From positions 1 through 9,753 of the forward strand of contig JAHJNP010000231.1 of assembly GCA_018820745.1 (NCBI GenBank): DNA of 9,753 bases, read 5' to 3'. Shown here in pieces: positions 9,169-9,753 of the stretch (positions are counted from its first letter, which is position 1; each line of letters begins with the position of its first letter). This stretch comes from Gammaproteobacteria bacterium (GTDB lineage Bacteria > Pseudomonadota > Gammaproteobacteria > Burkholderiales > Thiobacillaceae). Below the pieces are notes generated by a model that saw only the letters and a program-made list of their open reading frames with translations, did no database searches and had not been told where the DNA came from. The position numbers and the translations under genes are program-made.

Positions 9169-9753
9169 ATGGGCAAGGAAACCTTTCTCGCACGGCAACC
9201 CATTGTCGATGCCGACCATCGCCTGTTCGCCTACGAACTCCTGTTCAGGCAATCGCTGAACGCCGTCTCGGCTAACGTCACCAGCCAGCTGCAGGCCGGC
9301 GTCGAGGTCATCAGCAACACCCTTTGTCTCGGCCCCGAGTGGTTGCTGCACGGCAAGCTCGCCTTCATCAATCTGGACGAAGCCACCTTGATGAGCGACT
9401 TCGTCTGCCTGCTCCCGCCCCATCACGTGGTCTACGAGATTCTCGAGACCGTACCGGTCACGCCGGTGCTGATCGCCCGCATCCGCGAACTCAGGCAGCT
9501 CGGCTACCGCTTCGCCCTGGATGACTTCGTCTGCCTCGACGAGTACCGTCCGCTGCTGCCGATGGTCGACTTCGTCAAGCTCGACGTGCTCGAGCAGCCT
9601 CCCGAAAAGACCATGGAGATCATCGCGCACATCCAGCTCAACTTCTCCGGCCAGTTCATCGCCGAAAAGGTTGAAAGCCGCGAGATGTTCGACATGTGCC
9701 GCCACTGCGGCATCCAGTATTTCCAGGGCTATTATTTCGCCCATCCGGAGAAC
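9169..9753 (+). CDS. EAL-domain (EAL-HDOD type) signalling protein, 3' end outside window
   Basis: There are 195 codons before the window ends. TGGAGGAG six bases before the ATG fixes the start. The protein begins directly with ARQPIVDADHRLFAYELLFR (8-27), the head of the YuxH-type EAL-HDOD family, in which YELLFR replaces the classical EALLR. Further EAL landmarks follow: FINLDE (66-71), YEILE (89-93), ALDDF (116-120), VKLD (136-139), AEKVES (165-170) and QGYYFAHP (186-193). So E23, N68, E90, D118, D119, K137, E166 and Q186 are all at motif positions. EAL domains hydrolyse cyclic di-GMP, but EAL-HDOD members often only bind it or have lost activity, and relay signals through a C-terminal HDOD domain, expected just beyond the window. 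It is cytoplasmic, with no membrane segment. It is divergent from the cytochrome c gene across a 250-base regulatory region. Confidence 0.92.
   Translation, partial: MGKETFLARQPIVDADHRLFAYELLFRQSLNAVSANVTSQLQAGVEVISNTLCLGPEWLLHGKLAFINLDEATLMSDFVCLLPPHHVVYEILETVPVTPVLIARIRELRQLGYRFALDDFVCLDEYRPLLPMVDFVKLDVLEQPPEKTMEIIAHIQLNFSGQFIAEKVESREMFDMCRHCGIQYFQGYYFAHPEN

Overview
The window is GC-rich, tightly packed chromosomal DNA. It most resembles a betaproteobacterium of the free-living, respiratory or sulfur/iron-metabolising kind. This rests on a valyl-tRNA synthetase C-terminus of proteobacterial type, a PEP-CTERM exoprotein, a high-potential iron-sulfur protein (HiPIP), a DUF3465 protein, a monoheme cytochrome c and an EAL-HDOD-type signalling protein. 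The taxonomic placement is inference. I see no mobile element, phage gene, CRISPR array, rRNA or tRNA.

Left part (1-2320): the 3' end of valS (+); a small DUF1059 protein (+, 463-663) followed by a 13-bp hairpin; an AF1514-like protein of unknown function (-, 911-1333); and a periplasmic Spy/CpxP-like protein (-, 1673-2179). The Spy-like gene has a textbook terminator and, upstream, three TGTAAC repeats spaced exactly 10 bp apart that look like a response-regulator operator.

Middle part (2320-5960): a long gene-free stretch leads into a THxN-type PEP-CTERM exoprotein gene (+, 3047-3994), with a strong terminator behind it. After a second long leader comes a soluble Cache/PDC-sensor-like protein (+, 4521-5525), then a 100-residue charged helical protein (+, 5654-5956). 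The PEP-CTERM and Cache genes each carry a near-consensus sigma-54 (-24/-12) promoter with an almost identical core (TGGCATG-N3-CGTGCT). The first has a full-consensus IHF site at about -52. The second has a 9-bp-arm dyad at about -165 that fits an enhancer-binding-protein site. This shared control is the most interesting feature here: it suggests that a sensor-like cytoplasmic protein of unknown output is switched on together with an extracellular-matrix PEP-CTERM protein. Known PEP-CTERM systems use RpoN with the PrsK/PrsR two-component pair; neither regulator is encoded in the window.

Right part (5960-9753): a small four-helix membrane protein and a Blc-type lipocalin lipoprotein on the minus strand, probably co-transcribed; a Tat-exported, probably lipid-anchored HiPIP (+) with a Pro/Thr/Ala-rich tether; a convergent pair of exported proteins (monoheme cytochrome c, then DUF3465, both minus); and, divergent from the cytochrome, an EAL-domain protein (+) cut by the window end. 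This part codes mostly for envelope and periplasmic redox proteins.

Starts were placed mainly by Shine-Dalgarno sites and signal peptides. Family names come from recognising motifs by eye, and promoters and operators are pattern matches. None has been tested by a database search.
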